The translations under genes and the position numbers were made by a program. From Roseospirillum parvum (GTDB taxonomy: Bacteria; Pseudomonadota; Alphaproteobacteria; Rhodospirillales; Rhodospirillaceae), in the NCBI RefSeq assembly GCF_900100455.1, contig NZ_FNCV01000002.1, positions 372,001 to 436,000 on the forward strand: a stretch of DNA of 64,000 bases. Direction: 5' to 3'. The notes beneath the pieces are model-generated. The model was not told the origin of the DNA and ran no database searches. It saw nothing but the letters and a program-made list of their open reading frames with translations. Shown piece by piece: positions 26,219 to 35,345 of the stretch. Position 1 is the first letter of the stretch, and the number at the start of each line of letters is the position of its first letter.

Positions 26219-27616
26219 ATGGCGGACCACCGGCTTGAAGCCTCGCCCCAGGCCCCCGACGACGAGTCGGCGGAGGTGTTCGGGCTCGGCCCCGATTTCA
26301 TCGACATGGTGGTCGAGGGGCTGGACAACGATCACGCGGCGGCTGTCTCGCGGCTGGTCTCCACCCTGCATCACGCCGATCTGGCCGACCTGATCGAGCG
26401 CCTGAGCCGCGACCAGCGGGCCCGCCTGCTGGAGATGGGCCGCGACAGCCTGAACTACGACTTCCTGCCCGAGCTCGACGAGACGGTGCGCGACGAGGTG
26501 GTGGAGCTGATGGGCTTCGCCGATCTGGCCGCCGCCCTGGCCGACCTGGATTCGGATGACGCCGTCTACATCGTCGAGAACCTGGGCCAGGAAGAGCGCG
26601 ACCAGGTCCTGGCCCGGCTGCCGGGCGACCAGCGCATGGCCATCGAGCACGGCCTGGCCTTCGAGGAGGACACGGCCGGGCGCCTGATGCAGCGCGAGCT
26701 GGTCGCCGTGCCCAGCTACTGGACGGTCGGCGAGACCATCGACTACCTGCGCTCCAACGCCCGCCTGCCCGACGAGTTCTATCAGCTGTTCGTGGTCGAT
26801 CCGCGCCACCGCCCGATCGGCACGGTGCGCCTGAGCCGCCTTTTGCGCTGCAAGCGGCCGACCCGGCTGGGCGACATCATGGATCCCAACGTGCCGGTGA
26901 TCGCCTCGACCACCGACCAGGAAGACGTGGCCTTCCTGTTCCGTCAGCGCGACCTGCTGTCGGCCCCGGTGATCGATCCCTCGGGACGGCTGATCGGGCG
27001 CATCACCATTGACGACATCGTCGACGTCATCGACGAGGAGGCCGAGGACGACATGCTGCGCATGGCCGGCCTGTCGGAGACCCACGTCTACGAAACGGTC
27101 TACAAGACCACCAAAAGCCGCTTTCTGTGGCTGATCGTCAACCTGGGCACCGCCGTCCTGGCCTCGCTGGTCATCGGGCTGTTCGAAAGCACCATCCAGC
27201 AGGTGGTGGCGCTGGCCGTGCTGATGCCCATCGTCGCCTCGATGGGCGGCAACGCCGGCACCCAGACCATGACCGTCGCCGTGCGCGCCCTGGCCACCCG
27301 CGAACTGGCCGCCGACAACGCCCTGCGGCTGATCGGCAAGGAGGCCCTGGTCGGCCTGCTCAACGGGGTGATGCTGGCGGTGATCAGCGGCGCCGTGGCC
27401 TGGGCCTGGTTCGGCCGCCCGGAGATCGGGCTGGTCATCGGGGCGGCCATGGTGATCAATCTGGTCGGCGCCGGGCTGGCCGGCATCCTCATCCCGCTCG
27501 GCCTGGAAAAGCTGAAGGTGGACCCGGCCCTGGCCTCTGGCGTGTTTTTGACCACGGTCACCGACGTGGTCGGCTTTTTCGCCTTCCTGGGGCTGGCCGC
27601 GCTGGTGCTGCTGTAG
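26219..27616 (+). CDS. mgtE: MgtE-family magnesium transporter
   Basis: Mg2+-gated magnesium channel of the inner membrane; 465 residues, standard length. Order: N-terminal superhelical domain (about residues 20-130, acidic), two CBS domains (about 135-265) that sense Mg2+, a plug helix, then five membrane helices from about residue 285 with the signature LMPIVASMGGNAGTQTMTVAVRALATREL that lines the pore. GGGAGA precedes the ATG. Confidence 0.96.
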   Translation: MADHRLEASPQAPDDESAEVFGLGPDFIDMVVEGLDNDHAAAVSRLVSTLHHADLADLIERLSRDQRARLLEMGRDSLNYDFLPELDETVRDEVVELMGFADLAAALADLDSDDAVYIVENLGQEERDQVLARLPGDQRMAIEHGLAFEEDTAGRLMQRELVAVPSYWTVGETIDYLRSNARLPDEFYQLFVVDPRHRPIGTVRLSRLLRCKRPTRLGDIMDPNVPVIASTTDQEDVAFLFRQRDLLSAPVIDPSGRLIGRITIDDIVDVIDEEAEDDMLRMAGLSETHVYETVYKTTKSRFLWLIVNLGTAVLASLVIGLFESTIQQVVALAVLMPIVASMGGNAGTQTMTVAVRALATRELAADNALRLIGKEALVGLLNGVMLAVISGAVAWAWFGRPEIGLVIGAAMVINLVGAGLAGILIPLGLEKLKVDPALASGVFLTTVTDVVGFFAFLGLAALVLL

Positions 27617-27685
27617 GGCTGGCCAATTGACCGGCCGGGGCGCGGGGCTGTATGTTCGCGACGTGAACGCCACTTTTTCCACCCC

Positions 27686-27713
27686 CCCATCGGCCACCCG
27701 CCCATCGGCCACC
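27686..27713. repeat. short direct repeat upstream of the winged-helix regulator
   Basis: CCCATCGGCCACC occurs at 27686-27698 and 27701-27713, within the 133 bp before the regulator start. Possible operator half-sites or slippage. Confidence 0.4.
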
Positions 27714-27749
27714 ACCCCCACCCTCCCTTCGGGCCCGAGGACGCCGGAC

Positions 27750-28457
27750 ATGGAGCGCCCCCCCGGCGACCCCCCACCCCCCCCGGGCGACGACAGCGCC
27801 ATCGATGCCGGCGCCGACACGGGCGACGGCCGCGCCTTCCGCGAGGTGAAGGACGGCCTGCACGGCGAGTTGCGCCTGAAGCTGTTGAGCCAACTGGAGC
27901 ACGACGGGGCGCTGTCGCAGGCCGAGTTGGGGCGCCGCCTGGGCATCGCCACCGGGCTGGTCAACGCCTTCATCAAGCGCTGCGCGACCAAGGGGCTGGT
28001 CAAGATCCGCTCGGCCCCGCGGCGCCGCTACGCCTACTACCTGACCCCCAAGGGCCTGGCCGAGAAGGGCCGCCTGACGGTCAGCTACCTGTCCAGTTCG
28101 CTGCGCTTCTTCCGCCGCGCCCGGACCCAGTGCCTGGAGTTGCTGCGCCACTGCGAGGCCCAGGGGCTGACCCGCGTCGCCCTGGTCGGGCGCGGCGAGT
28201 TGGCCGAGATCGCCTTCCTGGCCTCGCGCGAGACCGGGGTTGAGATCGTCGGCATCGTCCTGCCCGGCTCCAACGAGCCCCATTGCCACGGCTTTCCGGT
28301 GCTGCCCGACCTGCCCGGACCAGAGGTGGCCGACGCCGTGCTGATCACCGACGTGGCCGACCCCGAAGGCAGCTACCGGAGCGCCCTGGCCCATTTGCCG
28401 GCCGAGCGGGTGTTGGCCCCGGCGGTGCTGCACCTAAGCCCGGTTGCCGACCCATGA
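27750..28457 (+). CDS. winged-helix regulator with Rossmann-like C-terminal domain
   Basis: A 235-residue protein. After a Pro/Asp-rich start (about 35 residues), residues 40-115 form a MarR-like winged helix: LLSQLEHDGALSQAELGRRLGIATGLVNAFIKRCATKGLVKIRS, then a basic wing RRRYAYYLTPKGLAEKG. A helical linker follows, then about 95 residues beginning TRVALVGRGELAEIAFLASRETGVEIVGIVLPG, which reads like a beta-alpha-beta nucleotide-binding fold (Rex/CoA-binding style), ending in ADAVLITDVADPEGSY. This suggests a one-component regulator sensing a nucleotide or nucleotide sugar; that is inference. ATG at 27750 was chosen for GAGGA eight bases upstream. Its stop overlaps the ABC exporter start (ATGA), so it is part of the glycan operon. 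Confidence 0.8.
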   Translation: MERPPGDPPPPPGDDSAIDAGADTGDGRAFREVKDGLHGELRLKLLSQLEHDGALSQAELGRRLGIATGLVNAFIKRCATKGLVKIRSAPRRRYAYYLTPKGLAEKGRLTVSYLSSSLRFFRRARTQCLELLRHCEAQGLTRVALVGRGELAEIAFLASRETGVEIVGIVLPGSNEPHCHGFPVLPDLPGPEVADAVLITDVADPEGSYRSALAHLPAERVLAPAVLHLSPVADP

Positions 28458-30307
28458 AGAACTGGCTGAACACCCTGCGCCAGTTCGGCGTGCGCCCCCA
28501 CGAGGCGGCGCTGGTGGTCCTGCTGGCCCTGCTCTCGACCCTGGCCGAGGCGGCCGGCGTGGGCATCTTCCTGCCCATCCTGCAGTTCATCCAGAAGCAG
28601 GGGGATCTGGCGGCGCTGACCGAAGCCAGCGGGCTGTGGGCCCACGCCGTGGCCGGCGCCCGGTGGCTGGGGCTCGAGGTCACGCTGGCCCTGCTGCTGG
28701 TCATCGCCTTTTCACTGTTCCTGGCCCGCCAGGCCTTCACCTATCTGCGCCTGCTGTTCGAGTTGGGCCTCAACGAGCGGACCAAGATGACGGTCCGCGC
28801 CGACCTGTTCCGGCGCTATCTGGCGGCGGCCGCCGACTACCACGACCGCACCCCCATCGGCGACCTGATCAACGCCATGACCACCGAGCTGACCCGGGCC
28901 CTGGTTGCCCTGCTCGGGCCCTTGCAGATAACCAGCTATGGGCTGATCGCGGCGACCTATCTGGTCATCCTGTTCCTGCTCTCGTGGCCGATGACCCTGG
29001 CCGCCCTGGCCCTGGGCGCGCTGACCGCCCTCGCCCTGGGCCGCTGGATGCGCCAGACGCGCCACCAGGGCAACGCCCTGGCCAACGCCAACAGCGAGGC
29101 CAGCAGCTTCCTGATCAACCGCATGGGCTCGCCGCGGCTGGTCCGCCTGTCGGGCACCGAGGCGGCCGAGATCGCCGAGATGGATGGGCTGGTCGACCGT
29201 CAGCGCCAGCGGGGGGTGCGGGTCGGCCGCCTGCAGGCCCGCACCGAGGTGGTGCTGGAGCCGGTGTTCATCGCCTTTTCCTGTGTCTTCCTCTACGTCG
29301 CCACCACCCATGCCGGCATGGGGTTGGAGGAGATCGGCCTGTTCTCGGTGATCGCCCTGCGCCTGATCCCGGTCATCAAGAGCCTGGTCAAGCAGCGCCA
29401 GGGGGTGCTGGCCGCCCAGGGAGCGCTGGAAATGGTGCTGGGCCGCGCCGCCGCCATGCGCGCCGCCTCGGAAGGCCCGGGGGGCGGGCGCCCCTACCCC
29501 GGCCTGAGCCGCGAGGTGCGCTTCGAAAAGGTCACCTACGCCTATCCGGACAGCCCGCGCAGCGCCCTCAGGGGCATCAACCTGACCATCAGGAAGGGCG
29601 AGATGCTGGCCCTGGTCGGCCCCTCGGGCAGCGGCAAGTCGACCCTGATCGACCTTTTGCCGGGCCTGCGCACGCCCCAGGGCGGCCGGGTGCTGTTCGA
29701 CGGCGTGCCGGCCGACAGCTTCACCCGGGCCAGCCTGCGCCGGGCCATCGCCTACGCCCCGCAGAGCGCCCAGCTGTTCAACGGCACGGCCGGCGACCAC
29801 ATCCGCTATGGCAACCCCGAGGCCGACCGGGCCGCCGTCCAGCGGGCCGCCGAGCTGGCCGGCGCCGATGCCTTCCTGCGCCAGTTGCCGCAGGGCTACG
29901 ACACCCCCATCGGCGACGGTGGCGTGCGCCTGTCGGGCGGCCAGCGCCAGCGCCTGGATCTGGCCCGGGCGATCGTCCGCGGGGCCGACATCCTGATCCT
30001 CGACGAGCCGACCGCCAACCTCGACCCGGACAGCGAGGACGCCTTCCGCCAGGCCCTGGAACGCCTGCACCGCGAGACCGAAACCACCATCCTGATCGTC
30101 GCCCACCGGCTGAGCACGGTGACCCACGCCGACCGCATCGCGGTGCTGGTCGATGGCCAGCTTCAGGCGATTGGCACGCACGCCGATCTGGTCGGCAGCG
30201 ACACCTGGTACGCCCGCGCCTTCCAGCAGTTCCACGCCGCCGCCCACACGCCCGCCGCCACCCGGCCCCACCCCTCTGCTTCCCCCCTTTCGGCCCCAAC
30301 CGCTTGA
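28454..30307 (+). CDS. ABC exporter, fused membrane and ATPase domains
   Basis: A 617-residue half-transporter of the MsbA/lipid-linked glycan exporter type. A six-helix membrane domain covers about residues 15-310. The ATPase has Walker A GPSGSGKST (about residue 390), the signature LSGGQRQRLDLARAI, Walker B ILILDEPTANLD and the switch AHRLSTV. It likely works as a homodimer, flipping a glycolipid or polysaccharide precursor; substrate is inferred from the pseB/pseC/glycosyltransferase genes that follow. The tail is a Pro/Ala/His-rich stretch of about 30 residues. Confidence 0.92.
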   Translation: MKNWLNTLRQFGVRPHEAALVVLLALLSTLAEAAGVGIFLPILQFIQKQGDLAALTEASGLWAHAVAGARWLGLEVTLALLLVIAFSLFLARQAFTYLRLLFELGLNERTKMTVRADLFRRYLAAAADYHDRTPIGDLINAMTTELTRALVALLGPLQITSYGLIAATYLVILFLLSWPMTLAALALGALTALALGRWMRQTRHQGNALANANSEASSFLINRMGSPRLVRLSGTEAAEIAEMDGLVDRQRQRGVRVGRLQARTEVVLEPVFIAFSCVFLYVATTHAGMGLEEIGLFSVIALRLIPVIKSLVKQRQGVLAAQGALEMVLGRAAAMRAASEGPGGGRPYPGLSREVRFEKVTYAYPDSPRSALRGINLTIRKGEMLALVGPSGSGKSTLIDLLPGLRTPQGGRVLFDGVPADSFTRASLRRAIAYAPQSAQLFNGTAGDHIRYGNPEADRAAVQRAAELAGADAFLRQLPQGYDTPIGDGGVRLSGGQRQRLDLARAIVRGADILILDEPTANLDPDSEDAFRQALERLHRETETTILIVAHRLSTVTHADRIAVLVDGQLQAIGTHADLVGSDTWYARAFQQFHAAAHTPAATRPHPSASPLSAPTA

Positions 30308-30316
30308 GAGCCCCGC

Positions 30317-31333
30317 ATGAGCGCCGTCTTCCCTCCCTTCGACCTCGCCGACCGTTCGATCCTCCTGACCGGCGGCACCGGCTCCTTCGGGCACGCCTTC
30401 GTGGCCCGCGCCCTGGCCGCCGAAAGGCCGCCCCGGCGCCTGGTCATCTTCTCGCGCGATGAGATGAAGCAGTGGGAGATGAGCCAGCGCTTCGCTCCCG
30501 AGAGCCACCCCGCCGTGCGCTATTTCATCGGCGACGTGCGCGACCGCGAGCGCCTGGAAAGCGCCATGCGCGGCATCGACACGGTGATCCACGCCGCCGC
30601 CATGAAGCATGTCCCGGCGGCCGAGTACAATCCGTTCGAATGCATCCGCACCAACGTCATCGGAGCCGAGAACGTGGTCCAGGCGGCGATGCGCAGCGGT
30701 GTCGAGCGGGTGCTCGCCCTGTCCACCGACAAGGCGGCCAACCCGATCAACCTGTATGGCGCCAGCAAGCTGGCCTCGGACAAGATCTTCGTCGCCGCCA
30801 ACAACCTGTCGGGGCGCGAGGGCTGCCATTTCTCGGTCGTCCGCTACGGCAACGTGCTGGGCTCGCGGGGCAGCGTCATCCCCTTCTTCCGCAAGCGGAT
30901 CGCGGGCGGCGCCACCACGCTGCCGATCACCCACCCGGAGATGACCCGCTTCTGGATCACCCTGGAACAGGGGGTCGATTTCGTGCTGTCGTGCCTTGGC
31001 CTGATGCACGGCGGCGAGATCTTCGTGCCCAAGCTGCCCAGCATGCGCATCGTCGATCTGGCCCGCGCCATGGCGCCGGCCCTCGGGCACGAGGTGGTCG
31101 GCATCCGCCCCGGCGAAAAGCTGCACGAGGTGATGATCCCCCTTGGCGACGCCCGCAACACGGTGGAACTGGCCGACCGCTACGTGATCCAGCCCAGCCT
31201 GGCCTTCTGGTCGCGCGACCCCGACCTGCCCGGCGAGGTGCGCCCGGTCGATCCGGAGTTCGAGTACGCCAGCAACAGCAACGACCACTGGCTGACCCCG
31301 GACGAGCTGCTGGCCATGATCGAAACCGCCTGA
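30317..31333 (+). CDS. pseB: UDP-N-acetylglucosamine 4,6-dehydratase (inverting), PseB-like
   Basis: First enzyme of pseudaminic-acid-type sugar synthesis. A 338-residue extended SDR with the NAD(P) motif LLTGGTGSFGHAFV, the substrate loop AAAMKHVPAAEYNPFECIRTNVIGAENV, the catalytic LYGASKLASDK (Tyr-x3-Lys) and GSVIPFFRKRIAGGATTLPITHPEMTRFWITLEQGV. The C-terminal half follows the PseB/FlaA1 pattern. ADP-binding and dehydratase residues appear intact. It is nine bases after the ABC exporter. Confidence 0.93.
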   Translation: MSAVFPPFDLADRSILLTGGTGSFGHAFVARALAAERPPRRLVIFSRDEMKQWEMSQRFAPESHPAVRYFIGDVRDRERLESAMRGIDTVIHAAAMKHVPAAEYNPFECIRTNVIGAENVVQAAMRSGVERVLALSTDKAANPINLYGASKLASDKIFVAANNLSGREGCHFSVVRYGNVLGSRGSVIPFFRKRIAGGATTLPITHPEMTRFWITLEQGVDFVLSCLGLMHGGEIFVPKLPSMRIVDLARAMAPALGHEVVGIRPGEKLHEVMIPLGDARNTVELADRYVIQPSLAFWSRDPDLPGEVRPVDPEFEYASNSNDHWLTPDELLAMIETA

Positions 31334-31348
31334 TCAGGAGCCCCCAAG

Positions 31349-32545
31349 GTGAGCCCGCCCGCCAACCTGCTGGCCGAATACGCCCGCCACACCCTGGATG
31401 ACTCCGACCGCGCGGCGGTGGCCGAGGCGCTGCTCGATGAGCGGCTGACCACCGGCCCCCGGGTCGGCGCCTTCGAGGCCGCCTTCGCCACCCGGGTCGG
31501 CGCCGCCCACGCGGTGGCCTGCAACAGCGGCACGGCGGCGCTGGAGATGATCTACGCCGCCCTGGAGGTGCCGGGGCGCCCGGTGGTGGTGCCGGCCATC
31601 ACCTTCCTGGCCACCGCCAGCGCGGCGCTGCGCCTGGGCGGGCGGCTCGCCGTGGCCGACGTGGACCCGGCGCGCGGCCATCTGACCCCGGACACCCTGG
31701 CCGCCACCCTGGCCGCCCTGCCCCAGCCGGCGGCGGCGGTGACGGTGGTCCACCTGGGCGGGCCGCCGGCCGACCTGCCAGCCCTGGCCGAGGTGGCGCG
31801 CCGCCACGGCACGGTGCTGGTGGAGGACGCCTGCCACGCCCTGGGCAGCGTCGAAACCCCGGACGGCGCGCCGGTCGGCGCCTGCACCTTCAGCCGCGCG
31901 GCGGCCTTCTCGTTCCACCCGGCGAAGACCATCACCACCGGCGAGGGGGGCATGGTGACCAGCCCCGACCCGGCCCTGGCCGAGGCGGCGCGGCGCCACC
32001 GCAACCACGGCATGGTGCGCGCTCCGGCCCCCCTGCGCGCCGACTCCCTGGCCACGGCGCCGTGGTACTACGAGATGCACAGCCTGGCCGGCAATTTCCG
32101 GCTGACCGACTTCCAGGCCGCCCTGGGCCTGAGTCAGTTGACCAAGCTGGACACCTTCGTCGAAAAGCGGCGGCGGCTGCGCGACCACTACCTTCAACGC
32201 CTCGCCCCGCTCAGCCCCCGGGTCAAGCCGCTGGAGCCGCTGTTCGAGGGGACCATCGGCTGGCACCTGATGGGGGTGCGGGTCGAGGACTTCGCCGCCG
32301 GCCCCGAGGCCCGCGCCGCCACCATGACCGCCCTCAAGGCGCGCGGCATCGGCAGCCAGGTGCACTACATCCCGCTCTATCGCCAGCCCCATCTGGCCGA
32401 CACGCTCGGTCCCGCCGCCGACCCGGCCCGCTTCCCCGGGGCCGAGGCCTATTACGCCCGCTGCCTGTCGCTGCCCCTGTTCCCGGACCTGGAAGAGGCC
32501 GACGTGGACACCGTCTGCGCGGCCCTGGAAGCGGCGCTGGGATGA
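31349..32545 (+). CDS. pseC: UDP-4-amino-sugar aminotransferase, PseC-like
   Basis: DegT/DnrJ/EryC1-family PLP enzyme, 398 residues, expected to aminate the 4-keto sugar made by PseB. Motifs: ACNSGTAALEMIYAAL, VVVPAITFLATASAALRLGG, EDACHALGS and the PLP lysine in FSFHPAKTITTGEGGMV (residue 193), then NFRLTDFQAALGLSQL and the C-terminal VHYIPLYRQPH. It starts with GTG behind AGGAG. No pseF, G, H or I genes are present here, so the locus alone would not complete pseudaminic acid; a diacetamido or other amino sugar is possible. Confidence 0.92.
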   Translation: MSPPANLLAEYARHTLDDSDRAAVAEALLDERLTTGPRVGAFEAAFATRVGAAHAVACNSGTAALEMIYAALEVPGRPVVVPAITFLATASAALRLGGRLAVADVDPARGHLTPDTLAATLAALPQPAAAVTVVHLGGPPADLPALAEVARRHGTVLVEDACHALGSVETPDGAPVGACTFSRAAAFSFHPAKTITTGEGGMVTSPDPALAEAARRHRNHGMVRAPAPLRADSLATAPWYYEMHSLAGNFRLTDFQAALGLSQLTKLDTFVEKRRRLRDHYLQRLAPLSPRVKPLEPLFEGTIGWHLMGVRVEDFAAGPEARAATMTALKARGIGSQVHYIPLYRQPHLADTLGPAADPARFPGAEAYYARCLSLPLFPDLEEADVDTVCAALEAALG

Positions 32546-33810
32546 GCGACGGCGGCAACCGGCTCCAACCAGCCCCCGCGCCGCCGGATGGCGGTCGCCC
32601 CTTGAAGGTCCTCTGCCTGGACATCGAGGGCGGCCACGGGGGGTCATCGCGCTCGCTGCTGGCCAGCCTGAGCCGAATCGACCGTGAGCGTGTCGAGCCT
32701 CTGGTCTGGTGTCGCCGGCCGGGCTCTGTTGTGGAAAAATATCAAGAGCTTGGCATCCCCTGTCGGGTAACTCCCGAAATGCCCAAGATCAGCGCCCTGG
32801 AGCGCAACAGCCGAACCCTGCTGGATCTCGCCCGCCTTGCCACGCAGCTTTTCCGAGCCCGTGGCTTCCTGCGCCGTCTTGTCGACACCGCACGGACGGC
32901 GGATGTGGTCCACCTCAATCACGAGGGACTGTGGCTTCTCGCCTACTGGCTCAAGGCCCGCACGCGGGTTGCCGTCACGCTGCATCGGCGCACGATGCTA
33001 CCGAACACGGTGTTCGGTCACCTTCAGGTGAACCTGATCCACCGAGCCGTTGACGGGCAGGTGTTCATCTCCGACAACGAACGACGCAATGCCGAAGACC
33101 TGGGCCGCCACCCTCCGATCGGTCCGGTGCTGTTCAACATCGCCGAACCTCCCGCGCCGGGAACGGCGCCGCATCCGGCCTGCCGCGATGACCCGCGGTT
33201 CAAGGTGGCGCTGCTGGCCAACTTCGCCTGGATCAGGGGCACGGATCGCCTGCTCGAGGTGGCTCAGGCGCTGGCCGCGCGCGGCGCGCAGGACCGGGTT
33301 GTTTTTCTGGTCGCAGGCACCATGCGGATGCCTCGCCGTTACCCCGGACCACTTGCCCAGGCCGCCCGTCAAGGGTGGCAGTTTGATCAGGTCGTGGAGA
33401 GATCACAGATTGCCGGGATGATCCGCTTCCTGGGCCACATCTCCGATCCGGAAAGAGTTCTCGTCGGCTGTGACGCCTTGCTGCGCCTGAGCCGGGGCAA
33501 CAACCCCTGGGGCCGCGACGTGCTGGAGGCCCTGGCCGCCGGGCGGCCGGTGCTGACCGTCGGCAGCTATCAGCGCTTCGTCGAGCACGACGTCACCGGC
33601 GTCCTGCTGCCCCGCTTCGACGCCGGGCAGATGGCCGACCACATCCTGGCCCTGGCCGAGGACCCGGCGCGGACCCGGCGCCTGGGCGCCGCCGGCGCCG
33701 AGCGCATTGCCCGGCTGTGCGACGGCCCGACCCAGGCCGCCGCCCTGGCCGAGGTGTGGCGCGCGGCGGCGGCCCGCAAGGCGGGCTTGAGGGCCGATCG
33801 GACCGGCTGA
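32542..33810 (+). CDS. GT-B glycosyltransferase (GT4-like)
   Basis: A 422-residue glycosyltransferase starting inside the pseC stop (ATGA). N-terminal LKVLCLDIEGGHGGSSRSLLASLSRID is the GT-B acceptor domain. The C-terminal donor domain shows ALLANFAWIRGTDRLLEVAQAL, IRFLGHISDPERVLVGCDALLRLSRGNNPWGRDVLEALAAGRPVLTV and a terminal Ala-rich helix. It probably adds a sugar to the glycan exported by this locus; donor unknown. Composition is mosaic: 32701-32820 is 72/120 G+C by my count, but 33481-33540 is 47/60, with looser codon use in the middle. Confidence 0.88.
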   Translation: MSDGGNRLQPAPAPPDGGRPLKVLCLDIEGGHGGSSRSLLASLSRIDRERVEPLVWCRRPGSVVEKYQELGIPCRVTPEMPKISALERNSRTLLDLARLATQLFRARGFLRRLVDTARTADVVHLNHEGLWLLAYWLKARTRVAVTLHRRTMLPNTVFGHLQVNLIHRAVDGQVFISDNERRNAEDLGRHPPIGPVLFNIAEPPAPGTAPHPACRDDPRFKVALLANFAWIRGTDRLLEVAQALAARGAQDRVVFLVAGTMRMPRRYPGPLAQAARQGWQFDQVVERSQIAGMIRFLGHISDPERVLVGCDALLRLSRGNNPWGRDVLEALAAGRPVLTVGSYQRFVEHDVTGVLLPRFDAGQMADHILALAEDPARTRRLGAAGAERIARLCDGPTQAAALAEVWRAAAARKAGLRADRTG

Positions 33811-33872
33811 TGGAAAGGGCCTTGGGCGGCGTGTGGGCCGGCCGGCGCCCCCGGCGCGGCAACGGCGCGCGA

Positions 33873-35006
33873 TCAGGCGCCGCTGGCCAGGGTGGGCGGC
33901 AGGGCGCTCATCTTGGCCATCAGGTATTCCAGGTCGCCGCTCTCGAACTCGACGCCCAGATCGCCGTACTGGGTGAGCACCCGCTCGATCATGCGCCGCG
34001 AGTAGCGGGCCCGGTCGTCCTCCAGACCGTCATAATCGGTCTCGGCGGCCACCTCGACCGCCGCCCGGACGGCGGGAAAGATCGAGCGCGGCAGGCCGGT
34101 CTTCTCGAGGATGCCACGCAGACCCAGGTTGCCCTGGTCGTGGATCAACTGACGGGCGTTGACGATGGGGATGCCGGCCAGCAGGGCCATGGCGTATTCG
34201 AAGAACTTGATGTCGCCCATGCACACGGCGCGGACCACGATGGACGGCGTCAGGCGGCCGTTGTCGCGCAACTGGGTCACCAGGGTTTCCACCTCGTCCT
34301 CGGAAGACTCGGTGGACAGGGTGATCGTCGCCCGCTCGCGGCTTTGCATCAAAAGGTCGGCGGCGACATCGGCCGGCAGCTCGTGATGGCGGATGATGTA
34401 GGTCTTGAGGTGCTCGGAGACCCGGGTGACCAGCCGCTCGGCCACCGTCACCGGCAGGCCCGAGCGGTGGGCCAGCGGGCTTTGCACCTTGTCGCTGTCG
34501 CCGTACTTGTCGACCGCCTTGAGCATCGCGCTTTCGGTGATCTCGGCCCCGGCGTTGCCGACCAGGGTGGCCACCACGTCCTCGTCGCCATGGTCGACCA
34601 GGGCGTCGGAGACTTCCGGCGCCACGCTGGCCCGGCGGGCCACCGCCATCTGCTTGGCCGCCCCCTGCGAGCGCACGATCTCGACCAGATCCTCGCTGGT
34701 CAGCACGGTGGAGAATTCGAGGATGGGCAGGGACACGCTGTCCACGTCGTCGGCCAGGGTGCGGGCCAGATCGTGGGGCAGCAGGGGGTTTTCCTTCAGG
34801 TTGACGGCCAACGCCTGGCGCACCCGCACCTCGGCGTCGCGCACCATCAGGCGGAAGATGTCCTCGGCCAGCTCGCGTTCGCCGGGCGAGAGTTCCTCGT
34901 CATCGAACTGGCGGGCCAGCTTGCCGGCCGTCTCGGCCCGGGTGTCGGGCGAGGGGTCGGCGAGCAGCCGGTTGACGTCCTCGACGGAGAGCTTCTTGTC
35001 GGCCAT
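33873..35006 (-). CDS. DUF2336 domain protein
   Basis: A 377-residue, mainly helical, soluble protein with alternating short helices that read like HEAT-type repeats: LSVEDVNRLLADPSPDTRAETAGKLARQF, VRQALAVNLKENPLLPHDLARTLADDVDSVSLPIL, VSDALVDHGDEDVVATLVGN. It matches the DUF2336 family found mainly in alphaproteobacteria, whose function is unknown. No signal peptide or membrane segment. The ATG at 35006 was chosen over a longer frame because the extension (46 residues) is basic low-complexity sequence. Confidence 0.88.
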   Translation of the reverse strand: MADKKLSVEDVNRLLADPSPDTRAETAGKLARQFDDEELSPGERELAEDIFRLMVRDAEVRVRQALAVNLKENPLLPHDLARTLADDVDSVSLPILEFSTVLTSEDLVEIVRSQGAAKQMAVARRASVAPEVSDALVDHGDEDVVATLVGNAGAEITESAMLKAVDKYGDSDKVQSPLAHRSGLPVTVAERLVTRVSEHLKTYIIRHHELPADVAADLLMQSRERATITLSTESSEDEVETLVTQLRDNGRLTPSIVVRAVCMGDIKFFEYAMALLAGIPIVNARQLIHDQGNLGLRGILEKTGLPRSIFPAVRAAVEVAAETDYDGLEDDRARYSRRMIERVLTQYGDLGVEFESGDLEYLMAKMSALPPTLASGA

Positions 35007-35336
35007 GACGATTTCGGGTCCACACCAACTTGCTCGGGTCCACACCACCTTGGCTGCCGCACCCGCCCTTGGCGGCGGGCGCCGCACGCCCACGGAAAGG
35101 CGGGCCACCCTCAAGGTGACCGCCGCAGCCTTCCAGAGCACATCAAAAAACGTACTGCCTCGGACGGTGTTTGTATAGGAGGATCGGCACCGGCGCGGCG
35201 GCGACTGTGCGCCAGGTCACAGTTCAGGCACAGTTCAGGTCGCAGATCAGGTCACTGTCGCCGCCCGCGCCAGCCGGCCCGACGCACCGGTTTGGCGGGC
35301 CCAGTTTGGCGGGCCGAGTTTGTCAGGTCCAGCTTG
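35007..35336. other. 330-bp intergenic region with three small repeat blocks
   Basis: Upstream of the DUF2336 gene. TCGGGTCCACACCA occurs twice, at 35014-35027 and 35034-35047 (period 20), right before the start codon. About four imperfect 11-12-bp units (AGGTCACAGTTC-like) lie at 35214-35260. No gene is visible; an AT-richer stretch near 35145-35180 may hold a promoter. Confidence 0.55.
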
Positions 35337-35345
35337 TCAGGCCTT
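35290..35345. repeat. 14-bp tandem repeat, four imperfect copies
   Basis: Units GTTTGGCGGGCCCA, GTTTGGCGGGCCGA, GTTTGTCAGGTCCA and GCTTGTCAGGCCTT at 35290-35345. The last unit overlaps the stop codon of the DUF4870-like gene at 35337, so the end of that gene may derive from repeat expansion. Confidence 0.65.
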
